64,000 bases of DNA from the NCBI GenBank assembly GCA_036743375.1, contig DAINPP010000003.1, positions 48,753 through 112,752 on the forward strand. The letters are read 5' to 3'. The position numbers and the translations under genes are program-made. This stretch comes from DAINPP01 sp036743375 (lineage in GTDB: Bacteria; Thermotogota; Thermotogae; MWEM01). A model generated the notes under the pieces. That model was not told where the DNA came from. It saw nothing but the letters and a program-made list of their open reading frames with translations, and searched no databases. Below, piece by piece: positions 18,111 through 27,429 of the stretch (positions are counted from its first letter, which is position 1; every line of letters begins with the position of its first letter).

Positions 18111-19239
18111 ATTCAAATCCCTCTTTTAAATAGACCTTTGGGGACGGAATTCCATTGAACGACGTTCCATATTCTACCGTATAGGCTCCGGCATTCTTAA
18201 AAAACACCCTGTCTCCCATCGTTATACTCATAGGAAGTTCTACTTCATCGTAAATGGTGTCGACGCTATCACAAGTCGGTCCGGCTAGTGTAAAAACAGC
18301 GGTCTCTTCATCTTCTTTGCCTTCAACGATGAGTTCGTATCTGAAATCTTCTATGGTTTCAAGCAGTCCGTGAAAGATTCCGGCATCGAGAAAAATCCAG
18401 TTCTCCTTCTGTTTATTCGATCTCAGTACGACTTCAGAAACTAATGTACCGATATCACCAACCATCGATCGACCAGGTTCAATAATAACCCTGAGATTGG
18501 GAAAATCGACAAAATATTCCTCGATAGACTCACTGATGATCTGTGTTATCTCTTCTATTTGCGGAATAGGTCTCGTATGCTGTATTGGCATACCGCCACC
18601 GAGGTTGACCATCTTCAATTCAATTCCTTCATATTCCTTCAATTGAAAGAATATTTCAGATACCTGGACAATAGCCTCTTTCCATTTATACTTGTTATAG
18701 GTTTGTGAACCGACATGAAACGATACCCCATACGGTTCAAGGCCGAGATTTTTGGCATGAATCAGTAGTTGAATAACGTGATCTATATCCGTTCCAAATT
18801 TTTTTGATAGAGGCCAGTCCGAATCGTCGGTACTCATGAGAAGTCTGGCATAGACCTTGCTGCCTGGTGCATTTTTCGCAATCTTTTCTAATTCCATTTC
18901 ACTATCAACCGCATACATTTCAATATTATTGTCTTTGGCAAATTTGATATCTTTTTCCTTTTTTATCGTGTTGCCAAAACTCATCTTTTCACCGGGAATT
19001 CCGAGTTTCAACAAATGTTCAATCTCTCCTCTGGAAGCCACATCAAAATGTGATCCCATATTGTTCAGTATTTTGATTATTTCAATATGAGAATTAGCCT
19101 TCACGGCATAATAAATCTCAATCTTTTCCATACTCGAATCGAGGCGTTTATAATTTTTTTTCAGTTGTTTTAGATCTAATAGTAAAAAAGGCGTTTCATA
19201 CCGTTTTGAGATTCCATAAATTTCATTCGTTACTTCCAT
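18109..19239 (-). CDS. Ornithine/lysine-type PLP decarboxylase (fold III)
   Basis: A 376-residue alanine-racemase-fold decarboxylase. The PLP lysine lies in YYAVKANS near residue 47, the phosphate-binding EPGR motif is near 256, and GPTCDSVDT near 318 holds the catalytic Cys. That last motif matches ornithine decarboxylase (GPTCDGLD) better than diaminopimelate decarboxylase (GPxCESGD). It probably makes putrescine or cadaverine for polyamines, but a diaminopimelate decarboxylase role cannot be excluded, since no other lysA is in the window. ATG 19239 was chosen for the AGAGGTGATC site upstream. It is the last gene of the minus-strand run from 25753. Confidence 0.88.
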   Translation of the reverse strand: MEVTNEIYGISKRYETPFLLLDLKQLKKNYKRLDSSMEKIEIYYAVKANSHIEIIKILNNMGSHFDVASRGEIEHLLKLGIPGEKMSFGNTIKKEKDIKFAKDNNIEMYAVDSEMELEKIAKNAPGSKVYARLLMSTDDSDWPLSKKFGTDIDHVIQLLIHAKNLGLEPYGVSFHVGSQTYNKYKWKEAIVQVSEIFFQLKEYEGIELKMVNLGGGMPIQHTRPIPQIEEITQIISESIEEYFVDFPNLRVIIEPGRSMVGDIGTLVSEVVLRSNKQKENWIFLDAGIFHGLLETIEDFRYELIVEGKEDEETAVFTLAGPTCDSVDTIYDEVELPMSITMGDRVFFKNAGAYTVEYGTSFNGIPSPKVYLKEGFE

Positions 19240-19277
19240 AAGATCACCTCTTAAATTGTTTAAAAACAAAAGATATA

Positions 19278-21545
19278 TTACACTAAAATCTTTCGATTTT
19301 CAAGCATATCTATGAAAGCTTTAACAATCTCAGGATCGAACTGAGAACCGCTGTTTTTCCTGATTTCCTCCACGGCATCTTCAAAGCTCAAGGCAACCCT
19401 GTAAGACCTGTCCGACGTCATCGCATCGAAGGTATCGGCCACGGAAATGATTCTCGAGTAAAGAGGAATATCATAGCCTTTGATACCGAACGGATAGCCT
19501 GTTCCATCCCATCTCTCATGATGATATTTTACCGCCTGTACCATGCTGTCCAACTCATCAGCCGTACTCAAAATCTCAGCACCCCAAACAGGATGCTGTT
19601 TGATCTGCTCATATTCTTCCATAGTTAAGCGGCCAGTCTTCATAAGTACATTACTCGGTATAAGAATTTTCCCAATGTCATGTACCAGTCCTGCCCAGTA
19701 TATCTCTTGACACTTATCCGCCGAAAGTCCGTACTGACTGGCAAGCTTTTCCGCCATAATTCCGACATTTTCCGAATGCCCCTTCGTATACGGATCATGA
19801 AATTCCAATATCTTGATGATAGAGAGAACCAGTTTTTCCTGATAGAGATTCTTCGCGTTCAGATGTCTTTTTGTCCCGAGGAATGCCCCTGCAAAATTTC
19901 TGAAGGCATCAAATAATCTGATATCCTCATCGGTAAACTCCTCCGAATCTTTCGCAGAATCTATGCTTATCGTTCCCACCACCTCATTACCTATTCTGAG
20001 TTCTCCCAAAATACTATGCTCAACCGGTTGACTGGCATCAATTATCTTTTGTCTGGCACTCTCTTCAAAGACTTTTGTTCCCTCTTTAAGCACATTTTTT
20101 ACGACTATTGTCTTGGGTAAACTGATTTGATGATACTTTTTAAGTTTTATCTCTCTCAATTTTTCGATATCATGTCCTATTGCACAGATAAAGTTCCAAG
20201 TATCATCCTCATACAAAGAAACGGTCCCATAATCAGCCTTATCAATAGTCTTGATCAGCATCTCCAGTAAGTGATGCAGGTATTCCTCCTCGCTCTTTAA
20301 AGCGACATGATTCAACTGAGCAGCGGTCTCAAAGATCTTTTCAAGTTCGACGGAAAGTTTTTCAAGCTGTTGATAAGACCTTTCGAGTTCTTCATTGTTT
20401 GCGTTCAGTTCTTCGTTTGCAGCGAGGATCTCTTCAGAATATTTTTCTTTCTCCTCCATTGTCTTGAATAAATCAAACGCCATATTCTCAAAAGCCGTTT
20501 TAAGTTTATTCAACTCAATTATCTCCGTTTCAGGTATATTGAGTTTATATTCCTCTGTATTAAATTTGTCTATGGCCAATATCGTCTTTTCAAGTGGTCT
20601 AACAATCCTGTTTGCAGAGTATCTGATAATCAGGGTGAGAATGATCGTACCAGCTATCAGTATCACGCTGATCATCAAAGTTAACCCCATAATCTTATCG
20701 TTGATCTTAGATTCGGGGAAAAAGACAAGTAGTTTCCATCCCGGTGTGTTTTCCATGTTATTCACAAAGATAAACTCATTTTTCTGCGTATTATAAGGGT
20801 TGACCGTATTCAGAAAACCAGTATCCATCTCGGTTATCCGCTGTTTTATTCCTTCGTTAAAGGGCTCAAAAAAATTCATGTTCAGGGTGTACCGTTCATC
20901 CGTATTCGAAGAGCAGATAAGATGCCCTTCACGATCAACGATAACGGCTTCACCGAGTGATTCTATCTTGATATCCGACATCATTTCAGATATTTGCTTT
21001 AGGTTAACCGCACCACCGAAGAGACCATTTGTTTTGCCATTTTTATCCGAGAGCTTAACGGCTATAACAATGACCGGCTGGCCACTTGCCTTTGAAATGA
21101 CCGGACCACTGATGGCCACATCTTGACCGTTAATAATAATCTCATGAAAGTAACTTCGGTCATCGAGGTTGTAAACAAGATGATGGCAGTCATTCGCCTC
21201 TCCGGAGATATTTGAAACGAAAAAGGTCTCAAAATAACCCGGTTTTTCGCCACAGATTTCTATAAAATTGTCATTCATTTCATTATCGACATTCTGAACA
21301 CTTTCTGATGTTATGGCAATCCCCTTCATCTCTAGAACGAGGCCATGTACCCACGTGTTCATTTTTTCAGAGAAGGCATAAGCGATCTGTGATCCGAGAT
21401 TTACCGTCAGTCTCGTTTGAGAAAGTTTAAAACTGATCATTATCATGACAGATAAAATTAAGGAAAAGATCAGAAAATACATGACAAGTTTTCGAAGCAG
21501 ATAATCCTTGTAATTATAGTGTTTTGACACATTATTCTCTTTCAT
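19278..21545 (-). CDS. Membrane sensor with extracellular Cache-like, HAMP, GAF and HD-GYP domains
   Basis: A 755-residue predicted cyclic-di-GMP phosphodiesterase. Order: transmembrane helix (about 17-37), extracellular dCache-like domain (about 40-290), second helix (about 298-320), HAMP, coiled coil rich in Glu/Asn (about 370-400), GAF-like domain (about 405-550) and HD-GYP domain (about 575-755). The latter has HDIGK starting at His622 and HHERWDGTGYP, so the metal site and GYP motif look intact. ATG 21545 is in a TGATG overlap with the mnmA stop, so translation is coupled. No GGDEF domain is present. Confidence 0.93.
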   Translation of the reverse strand: MKENNVSKHYNYKDYLLRKLVMYFLIFSLILSVMIMISFKLSQTRLTVNLGSQIAYAFSEKMNTWVHGLVLEMKGIAITSESVQNVDNEMNDNFIEICGEKPGYFETFFVSNISGEANDCHHLVYNLDDRSYFHEIIINGQDVAISGPVISKASGQPVIVIAVKLSDKNGKTNGLFGGAVNLKQISEMMSDIKIESLGEAVIVDREGHLICSSNTDERYTLNMNFFEPFNEGIKQRITEMDTGFLNTVNPYNTQKNEFIFVNNMENTPGWKLLVFFPESKINDKIMGLTLMISVILIAGTIILTLIIRYSANRIVRPLEKTILAIDKFNTEEYKLNIPETEIIELNKLKTAFENMAFDLFKTMEEKEKYSEEILAANEELNANNEELERSYQQLEKLSVELEKIFETAAQLNHVALKSEEEYLHHLLEMLIKTIDKADYGTVSLYEDDTWNFICAIGHDIEKLREIKLKKYHQISLPKTIVVKNVLKEGTKVFEESARQKIIDASQPVEHSILGELRIGNEVVGTISIDSAKDSEEFTDEDIRLFDAFRNFAGAFLGTKRHLNAKNLYQEKLVLSIIKILEFHDPYTKGHSENVGIMAEKLASQYGLSADKCQEIYWAGLVHDIGKILIPSNVLMKTGRLTMEEYEQIKQHPVWGAEILSTADELDSMVQAVKYHHERWDGTGYPFGIKGYDIPLYSRIISVADTFDAMTSDRSYRVALSFEDAVEEIRKNSGSQFDPEIVKAFIDMLENRKILV

Positions 21546-22618
21546 CAATCATTCAATCCTTCATCAAAATTTTCTATTGACTGGATGATCCGACCACTTA
21601 AAATTATTTTATCGGCATCATATATGACGCATAACTGTCCGGGCGACACGGCAAACTGTCTTTCGGCAAATCGAACTTCAACCTTTCCGTCGAAAAATCG
21701 CACACTTGCATTTACAGCACTCGAATTACTCCTCACCTTGCATTTTATCATCTTTTCCGAATATTCATCAGTCTCTTTCAAATCCTTATAAAAATTCAAA
21801 TCATCCGCAATCAAACCTGAATGATACATATTCTGATGAATATCCAGCATTACCGTATTCCTTTTTATATCTATATTCTTTACGAATAATTTTTCTGAAT
21901 ACGAAATGCCAAGCCCTTTCCTTTGTCCTATTGTATAGTTGAAGGTGCCTTTATGTTCCCCTATGATCATCCCGTCACCACTGAGAACAAAAGCTCCCGA
22001 CTTTGATTCGATCCCCTGCTCGGTCAGATATTTTCTGTAGTCGTCATCCTTTATAAAACAGATCTCCTGACTATCCGGCTTTTTTGCAGTTTTTATGTCG
22101 TTTTCCAGGGCAATCTTCCTGACTTCCGCTTTCGTCAGATCCGCCAACGGAAAAATAATCCTTGAAAGCACCGATTTTTTTACCGAAGAGAGAAAATAAC
22201 TCTGATCCTTTTTAACATCAGCCGCAGTCGAAAAAAAGTATTCATCGTCCTCTCTGACAATCCGTGCATAATGTCCCGTGGCATAATACACATCCCCGTA
22301 TTTTTCCCTCATCTGCTCAAACAAAAAACCAAATTTGATTCTCCGGTTACACAAAGCACAGGGATTCGGCGTCAGTCCCAAGGCGTAACTCTCTATAAAA
22401 TCACATTCTACCATTTCTCTGAATTCTTTCTCCACATTAACAAGTTCCCATTCAACTTCATTCTGTGATGCCACCTGTCTCGCATCCTCTATTTCTCTTT
22501 GAGACATAGAACCATTCTGCATCGTAACACCGCGAACGTTATAACCCCATTTCTTAAGCAAAAAAAGAGAAACGGAACTGTCAATTCCGCCGCTCATCGC
22601 CAATATTACTGTTTTCAT
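21545..22618 (-). CDS. mnmA: tRNA-specific 2-thiouridylase
   Basis: Puts sulfur on U34 of Lys, Glu and Gln tRNAs using ATP and a persulfide carrier. The 357-residue protein has the PP-loop SGGIDSS (9-15), Cys87 and Cys90 in NPCALCN, and the catalytic Cys188 in SQEICFI, followed by the C-terminal beta domain. ATG 22618 gives the standard MKTVILAMSGG start with AGGAAGGA about 13 bases upstream; an in-frame ATG eight codons earlier overlaps the preceding gene and lacks a ribosome site. It sits in an otherwise unrelated envelope/signalling operon. Confidence 0.95.
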   Translation of the reverse strand: MKTVILAMSGGIDSSVSLFLLKKWGYNVRGVTMQNGSMSQREIEDARQVASQNEVEWELVNVEKEFREMVECDFIESYALGLTPNPCALCNRRIKFGFLFEQMREKYGDVYYATGHYARIVREDDEYFFSTAADVKKDQSYFLSSVKKSVLSRIIFPLADLTKAEVRKIALENDIKTAKKPDSQEICFIKDDDYRKYLTEQGIESKSGAFVLSGDGMIIGEHKGTFNYTIGQRKGLGISYSEKLFVKNIDIKRNTVMLDIHQNMYHSGLIADDLNFYKDLKETDEYSEKMIKCKVRSNSSAVNASVRFFDGKVEVRFAERQFAVSPGQLCVIYDADKIILSGRIIQSIENFDEGLND

Positions 22619-22625
22619 CGTTATT

Positions 22626-23717
22626 CTATTTTCCTTCCTCATTAATATTAAAAATGTTTATTTCCGCACTATCCATACAAAGAACATAGCATTTATTCCC
22701 TACTACAAGGCATTTTATCGGATACTCTCCAACCGCATGTTCTTCTATCAGATTGTCTTCATCGTTAAAAATCTGGATCTTTTCATCAAAATTAGAGCAT
22801 AATAGATAATATGTATCTTCAAAGGTTTCCACATCGAGAACACCCTTTGCACATTCCCGGACTTTCAACTCCCCATTTACCAGATTGTAGATATAAAGCT
22901 GTTCCTCACTCATCGAAGGAATGATCAAACGATCTCTGAACCTTATCATATCCATGATATGCGAATGGCCACTCCATTCGGTCAGAACATCGATCCCCAT
23001 CTTCCCCCAGCTGATGGAATGTATCCCGTTATCGAGATACCCACTTATCGCATAACGTCCCTCTTCTATTCTGACGACATTCAGTGGTTTTTTGACATGG
23101 CCTTCTATGTTCCATCTGAATATAGAAGAAACGTTGATGATGCCAATAGAATTTTCCAGTTCAAAATCATTTGACCAGGTATGATAATTATCGTAATACG
23201 GGAGAATGGCCAATCCATCGAACATATAGAATTTGGGGACTCTTCCCGTTAATTCAAATTCCTGATAAATCCCCCTTCGGTTGATGTCCATAACCTGAAG
23301 AAAATATTCCCTCTGTGTAACAAAGTAAAGCAGTTCGCCCTGAACAATCGAAAAGCCGGGGCCCTGCCTCGTTTTTACCGCATGGGAGTATTCGAGATCA
23401 TCACGATGATAAAAATCCATCTTATATCCCCAGAAATCGGAGACAATAATATAATCCCGTGAAAACGAACAATACACGGGATAACTGCTTTTATCCATCG
23501 TCTTGACGACACGATTTTCATCCGTATCGATCGCCTTCACCACTTCATTTGCATAATCTATCACGAATAACCGGTTATAATCTGGATCTGAGAAGATATG
23601 AACCGGTTTTCCACCGAGCTGAACATCATCTATATGCTGAAAGACACTCTCAGCAGTTAGCAGATTGATGAAGGAGAATAAAAACAGGATCTGTAAACAT
23701 ACTATTTTTCTGTACAT
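22626..23717 (-). CDS. Secreted protein of unknown function with propeller-like repeats
   Basis: A 363-residue protein with an N-terminal signal peptide (about 1-22, ending near LLTAES), followed by repeated strands of the form RLFVIDYANEVVKAIDTDEN that resemble NHL/YVTN-type beta-propeller blades. No catalytic residues are recognisable. It lies 3 bases after the rhomboid gene and 8 bases before the mnmA start, so it is operonic. Probably exported; its role is unknown. Confidence 0.75.
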   Translation of the reverse strand: MYRKIVCLQILFLFSFINLLTAESVFQHIDDVQLGGKPVHIFSDPDYNRLFVIDYANEVVKAIDTDENRVVKTMDKSSYPVYCSFSRDYIIVSDFWGYKMDFYHRDDLEYSHAVKTRQGPGFSIVQGELLYFVTQREYFLQVMDINRRGIYQEFELTGRVPKFYMFDGLAILPYYDNYHTWSNDFELENSIGIINVSSIFRWNIEGHVKKPLNVVRIEEGRYAISGYLDNGIHSISWGKMGIDVLTEWSGHSHIMDMIRFRDRLIIPSMSEEQLYIYNLVNGELKVRECAKGVLDVETFEDTYYLLCSNFDEKIQIFNDEDNLIEEHAVGEYPIKCLVVGNKCYVLCMDSAEINIFNINEEGK

Positions 23718-23720
23718 CTT

Positions 23721-24701
23721 TTATTCCGATTGAAGGCTGAGATCATAAATATCCAGAATCTCCGACTGCCAGGATTTAAATTCAGTCTGTAAAACAGAAA
23801 TATCCGGATCGGTACCGTTTGATTTGAAGTAATTCTCAGCCATTTCCTTCAGATGCCGTGTATCCCCGTCAACCGGATCAAGAAGATCGGTATAATAGGA
23901 ATATCTGGATTTGTCCGTTAACCTGTAGGTATCCGACATCATTCTCACAAAAGTGTTGTGAAACGAAATGACCTTATCGACCGAAGGTTTGATATTAACA
24001 AAATTGAGAATCAGACAGATTACAACAAGCGCAATACAGATGTATTGAACAACAAGCCAGAATTTCCTCTGCCATACATGGAAGGCTGCATTTGGGGATA
24101 AAACAAATCCAAGCAGGAATCCGGTTGCCAGTCCGCCTATATGCGCATAATTATTTATTCCCGGAACCGTAAAGCCAAGAAACAGGTTAATCAGAATCAT
24201 TGGCAACAGAGCCGTTCCGGCAAAGCCTCTCAACCTGCCCTGTATCGTTCCATTGATCCCCGCGGCAAACATGAGGCCTATCAGTCCGAATATTGCACCG
24301 CTCGCACCGACAGAAGGTACCGAAGGAAAAAACACCTGCGTCAGCAAATTACCGACTACACCGGAAATGATATAGATAAAAATAAATTTCTGTGAGGTGA
24401 ATACCTTTTCGACAATAATTCCAAAGTAAAATAAGGCATAGGAATTGAAAAAAAGGTGAAGAAGTCCTCCGTGTAAAAAGTTTGCCGTCATCAGCCGGTA
24501 CCATTCCCCATTTGAAACATAGGGTCCATATTGTGCCCCGAATTGTATCAGAGTCGATGTACTCGCCCCATTCCAGATATTTCCAGAACCGGATACGATC
24601 GTCAGTAAATACATCAACAGGTTCAGTATTAATATCGAAGCGGTCATTGGTGACTGTTTAAGAAAATAAATAAATCGTGTATTTCTACCGTTAACGTTCA
24701 T
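23721..24701 (-). CDS. Rhomboid family intramembrane serine protease
   Basis: A 326-residue membrane protein with about six to seven hydrophobic helices. The nucleophile Ser134 lies in GASGAIFG and the partner His187 in NYAHIGGL. WYRLMTANFLHGGLLHLFFN gives the conserved HxxxHxxxN element. A soluble C-terminal tail of about 75 residues follows the last helix. ATG 24701 overlaps the upstream GHL10-type gene stop by 4 bases. Expected to cleave transmembrane substrates, possibly the exported neighbours; the substrate is unknown. Confidence 0.93.
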   Translation of the reverse strand: MNVNGRNTRFIYFLKQSPMTASILILNLLMYLLTIVSGSGNIWNGASTSTLIQFGAQYGPYVSNGEWYRLMTANFLHGGLLHLFFNSYALFYFGIIVEKVFTSQKFIFIYIISGVVGNLLTQVFFPSVPSVGASGAIFGLIGLMFAAGINGTIQGRLRGFAGTALLPMILINLFLGFTVPGINNYAHIGGLATGFLLGFVLSPNAAFHVWQRKFWLVVQYICIALVVICLILNFVNIKPSVDKVISFHNTFVRMMSDTYRLTDKSRYSYYTDLLDPVDGDTRHLKEMAENYFKSNGTDPDISVLQTEFKSWQSEILDIYDLSLQSE

Positions 24702-25753
24702 CGTGGAACACCAACTCCATTCTCATTCAATATTCCCATCACCGATTTATCAGTGCTGTCAACAACGACACCGGATACGTCAAAATTCAGAATCGTGTCA
24801 AGAACGGTTAGATATTGTGAAAACTGAAGACTCTGTGGGGATAAAGCCGGGATCACCTTTTCGTGAAGGACATGCTCAAGTGCCCATTGGGTGTCATGCG
24901 CAACGTTCTTTTTATCCGGGAACCAGTACCAGAAAACCGACCAGTCCACATAACCCTTGTTGATCCACAGGACCCAGTCCTGAAAATGATCATCAAGTGA
25001 TTGCTGATAATCACTCTCATTGAACATAAATATTCTCGTTGACAGCCCGAGAGAGGTTGACAATGCCTTCATTCGCTTGATCAGATCATCAAGTGATTCT
25101 TTCCTGAAGGTTTGGAAATTTATAATCCTGTTTGAATTGTTTCTCCTGTATTGTTCATATTCTTTTAACGCATACGGGTTGTATCCGTATGCCTGAGTCG
25201 GATATTCAAAATTATAAAAGGCGATCTGACCCGGTTTATACTTTTTCAGGATCTCCTTTACAATAGAAATCGAAAAATTCTGTACGGCCGGAACTCCCGG
25301 ATCCAATATCACCGGGTCTGTCAGTAATTCACCAAGCGAATTTCTGCTGAACCAGTCGGGATGCTTCTTGGCAACATGAAGCTGATTAACGGGGATATCC
25401 TCTGACGGCCAGACGGTAAAGACATCTATCAGCGGAATAATCTGAATATCGAAATTAGAAGCCTTTTTCATAATGTACCCCAGCGGATCAAATGACTCAG
25501 GGGTATCATTGTTTAAAAGCACATTACTCTTTGGAAGAATTTCAGAATCATAAAGCGATTCCATAAAAGATACCACCGGTACATACAGCGTATCTATTCT
25601 GTATTTAATACATTCTCCGAGGAGATTGTCAACCGATTCCTCGCTAATGAGATCTATTCTATCCACAACCACCGACAAACCAATATTTCCGGCAGCAAAA
25701 AAAGTGGTTGCACAAATGACGATTATCAACAGTAAAAAAAAGAGCTTTTTCAA
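24698..25753 (-). CDS. Exported GHL10/DUF187-like putative glycoside hydrolase
   Basis: A 351-residue protein with a signal peptide (about 1-22) and a TIM-barrel-like body resembling the YngK/GHL10 family: HPDWFSRNSLGE, ILDPGVPAVQNFSISIV and a late WVLWINKGYVDWS. I chose TTG 25753 because AGGAGG sits eight bases upstream and the product then starts MKKLFFLLLI; the ATG at 25789 lacks a ribosome site. First gene of the minus-strand run to 18109. Substrate, perhaps cell-wall glycan, is unproven. Confidence 0.82.
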   Translation of the reverse strand: MKKLFFLLLIIVICATTFFAAGNIGLSVVVDRIDLISEESVDNLLGECIKYRIDTLYVPVVSFMESLYDSEILPKSNVLLNNDTPESFDPLGYIMKKASNFDIQIIPLIDVFTVWPSEDIPVNQLHVAKKHPDWFSRNSLGELLTDPVILDPGVPAVQNFSISIVKEILKKYKPGQIAFYNFEYPTQAYGYNPYALKEYEQYRRNNSNRIINFQTFRKESLDDLIKRMKALSTSLGLSTRIFMFNESDYQQSLDDHFQDWVLWINKGYVDWSVFWYWFPDKKNVAHDTQWALEHVLHEKVIPALSPQSLQFSQYLTVLDTILNFDVSGVVVDSTDKSVMGILNENGVGVPR

Positions 25754-25791
25754 GACGATCCCTCCTGGTAAATACTTGTAAATCCGCAAAA

Positions 25792-25800
25792 ATTATACCA
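25792..25800 (-). promoter_or_regulatory. Extended -10 promoter for the GHL10-rhomboid operon
   Basis: On the minus strand TGGTATAAT reads from 25800 to 25792, an extended -10 element about 39 bases before the TTG start at 25753. The -35 region (CAATAA) is weak. Confidence 0.5.
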
Positions 25801-25897
25801 TAACGTGATATACTTTATTGTGAAGCTTTTTATTTGAGATTATTTTTTTAATGTAATCTATCATCAAAAGACATCATGTATCATAAAGGGGGATTTT

Positions 25898-26755
25898 ATG
25901 GAGATCAAGGCAATAAAAAAAGAAGATATCGGCAAGCTTGTCAGTTTAATCAATGAGGTTTTCGATGATTATCCAATAGAAATCAACTGGACGGAAAAGG
26001 ATTTTGAGATGGATATGATAGAAAACCGAATCTCTTTGAATGATTCATTTTTTCTGATGGATGCGGAAAGATATATTGGATTCATCGTCATGGCTAAAAG
26101 CGCTCATAGTGCGCGAATAGACTCAATGGGGGTTATAAAATCAAGTAGGAGGTCCGGTTGTGCCTACTTCCTGTTACAGCATGTCATTGAGCATCTCAAA
26201 TGGAAAAAAGTAACCGAAATTTCACTGGAAGTCCTTTCATCACATGAGCTTGCGGTAGAATTTTATAAAAAACACGGATTTTCTATAAAAAGAAACCTGT
26301 ATTCCCTTATTTTTAATTTAAACGATTATGCGCCCCATCGGTTCCTCTTTAAAGAAGCCAACACACATATCATTCATGAACTTTCTCTGAGAGCGGAAAT
26401 GATTTTCCAAAGGAATCCCAACTGGCAAAGAACACCTCTTACATTGCAGAATTCGGGAAACAGATATTTTAAACATGCCATATACGATTCCGGTAAACGC
26501 TCTCATCCAATAGGTTACGTTGTCTGGGGAGAAAATCCCGACCAGGCCTATATCGTCGATCTCTTTTCCGTCGATCCGGAATACGATTTAAAAGAGATCA
26601 TTGAAGATTCCAGAAGATTCATCCGTGAAGAGACAAACAGGGAAAAATGTATCATCACCAATCTCCCGCAGGATGACAAGGTATTTGAAAAGCTTGTCGA
26701 ATCGGGTGCCGAGATTCTCTTCAAACAATATGAAATGGGATTGAATATACGTTGA
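25898..26755 (+). CDS. GNAT-family N-acetyltransferase
   Basis: A 285-residue protein whose first ~145 residues form a GNAT domain: IGFIVMAKSAHSARIDSMGV, an acetyl-CoA loop SSRRSGCAYFLL and VEFYKKHGFSI. The C-terminal half may be a second, degenerate GNAT repeat (IGYVVWGENPDQAYIVDLFSVDP). AAAGGGGG precedes ATG 25898. Its stop overlaps the TTG start of the downstream DNA glycosylase. The acceptor substrate is unknown. Confidence 0.85.
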   Translation: MEIKAIKKEDIGKLVSLINEVFDDYPIEINWTEKDFEMDMIENRISLNDSFFLMDAERYIGFIVMAKSAHSARIDSMGVIKSSRRSGCAYFLLQHVIEHLKWKKVTEISLEVLSSHELAVEFYKKHGFSIKRNLYSLIFNLNDYAPHRFLFKEANTHIIHELSLRAEMIFQRNPNWQRTPLTLQNSGNRYFKHAIYDSGKRSHPIGYVVWGENPDQAYIVDLFSVDPEYDLKEIIEDSRRFIREETNREKCIITNLPQDDKVFEKLVESGAEILFKQYEMGLNIR

Positions 26756-27429
26756 AGCAGTTTTTTTCCGAGATATATGAATCACTTCTAAAGAAATACG
26801 GGAAACAGAACTGGTGGCCGGCAGATAGTATCTTCGAGGTGATGGTGGGGGCCATACTCGTTCAGAATACCCAATGGTTTAATGTAAAAAAGGCCATAAG
26901 AAACCTGAAAGATGAAAAGATTCTTGAGCCGAGAAAGATGGCCTTATGCTCAGAAGAAAGACTCGCCACCTTGATCGTACACGCCGGTTACTATAACGTC
27001 AAATCGAAGCGTTTGAAAAATTTTCTTGATTTCCTGATGATCAACAGATTTGATTTTTACGCCTTAAAAATAAAACAAAGGGAAGAACTGAGAGAACAAC
27101 TTTTAAACATCAACGGAATCGGTCCTGAAACCGCCGATAGTATCATGCTTTATGCCCTTGATCATAAGACTTTTGTGGTTGATGCCTATACAAGAAGGAT
27201 GTTTTCCAGGTTAAAAAAGGACTTTTCCTGGATGACCCGTGTGACTTACGATGAATTAAAGTCATTTTTTGAAGAAAATATTCCCGATGACTTGTATTTT
27301 TACAACGAGTTCCATGCCCTTATCGTTGTCCATTCAAAGGACATCTGCAAAAGCAAACCACTGTGTGGGGAGTGTTTGTTCATGGAAAAATGCGATTACT
27401 GTAAAATGAGCAAAAAATCATGCAGTTAA
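26752..27429 (+). CDS. HhH-GPD DNA glycosylase with 4Fe-4S cluster, MagIII-like
   Basis: A 225-residue endonuclease III-superfamily protein for base excision repair. It has the helix-hairpin-helix NGIGPETADS (121-130), catalytic Asp144 in FVVDAYTRR and a C-terminal cluster Cys199-x5-Cys205-x2-Cys208-x5-Cys214. The lysine that gives endonuclease III its lyase activity is replaced by Glu126, as in monofunctional 3-methyladenine glycosylases of the MagIII type. Start TTG 26752 overlaps the GNAT stop. Its 3' end overlaps the flavoprotein gene by 10 bases. Confidence 0.88.
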   Translation: MKQFFSEIYESLLKKYGKQNWWPADSIFEVMVGAILVQNTQWFNVKKAIRNLKDEKILEPRKMALCSEERLATLIVHAGYYNVKSKRLKNFLDFLMINRFDFYALKIKQREELREQLLNINGIGPETADSIMLYALDHKTFVVDAYTRRMFSRLKKDFSWMTRVTYDELKSFFEENIPDDLYFYNEFHALIVVHSKDICKSKPLCGECLFMEKCDYCKMSKKSCS

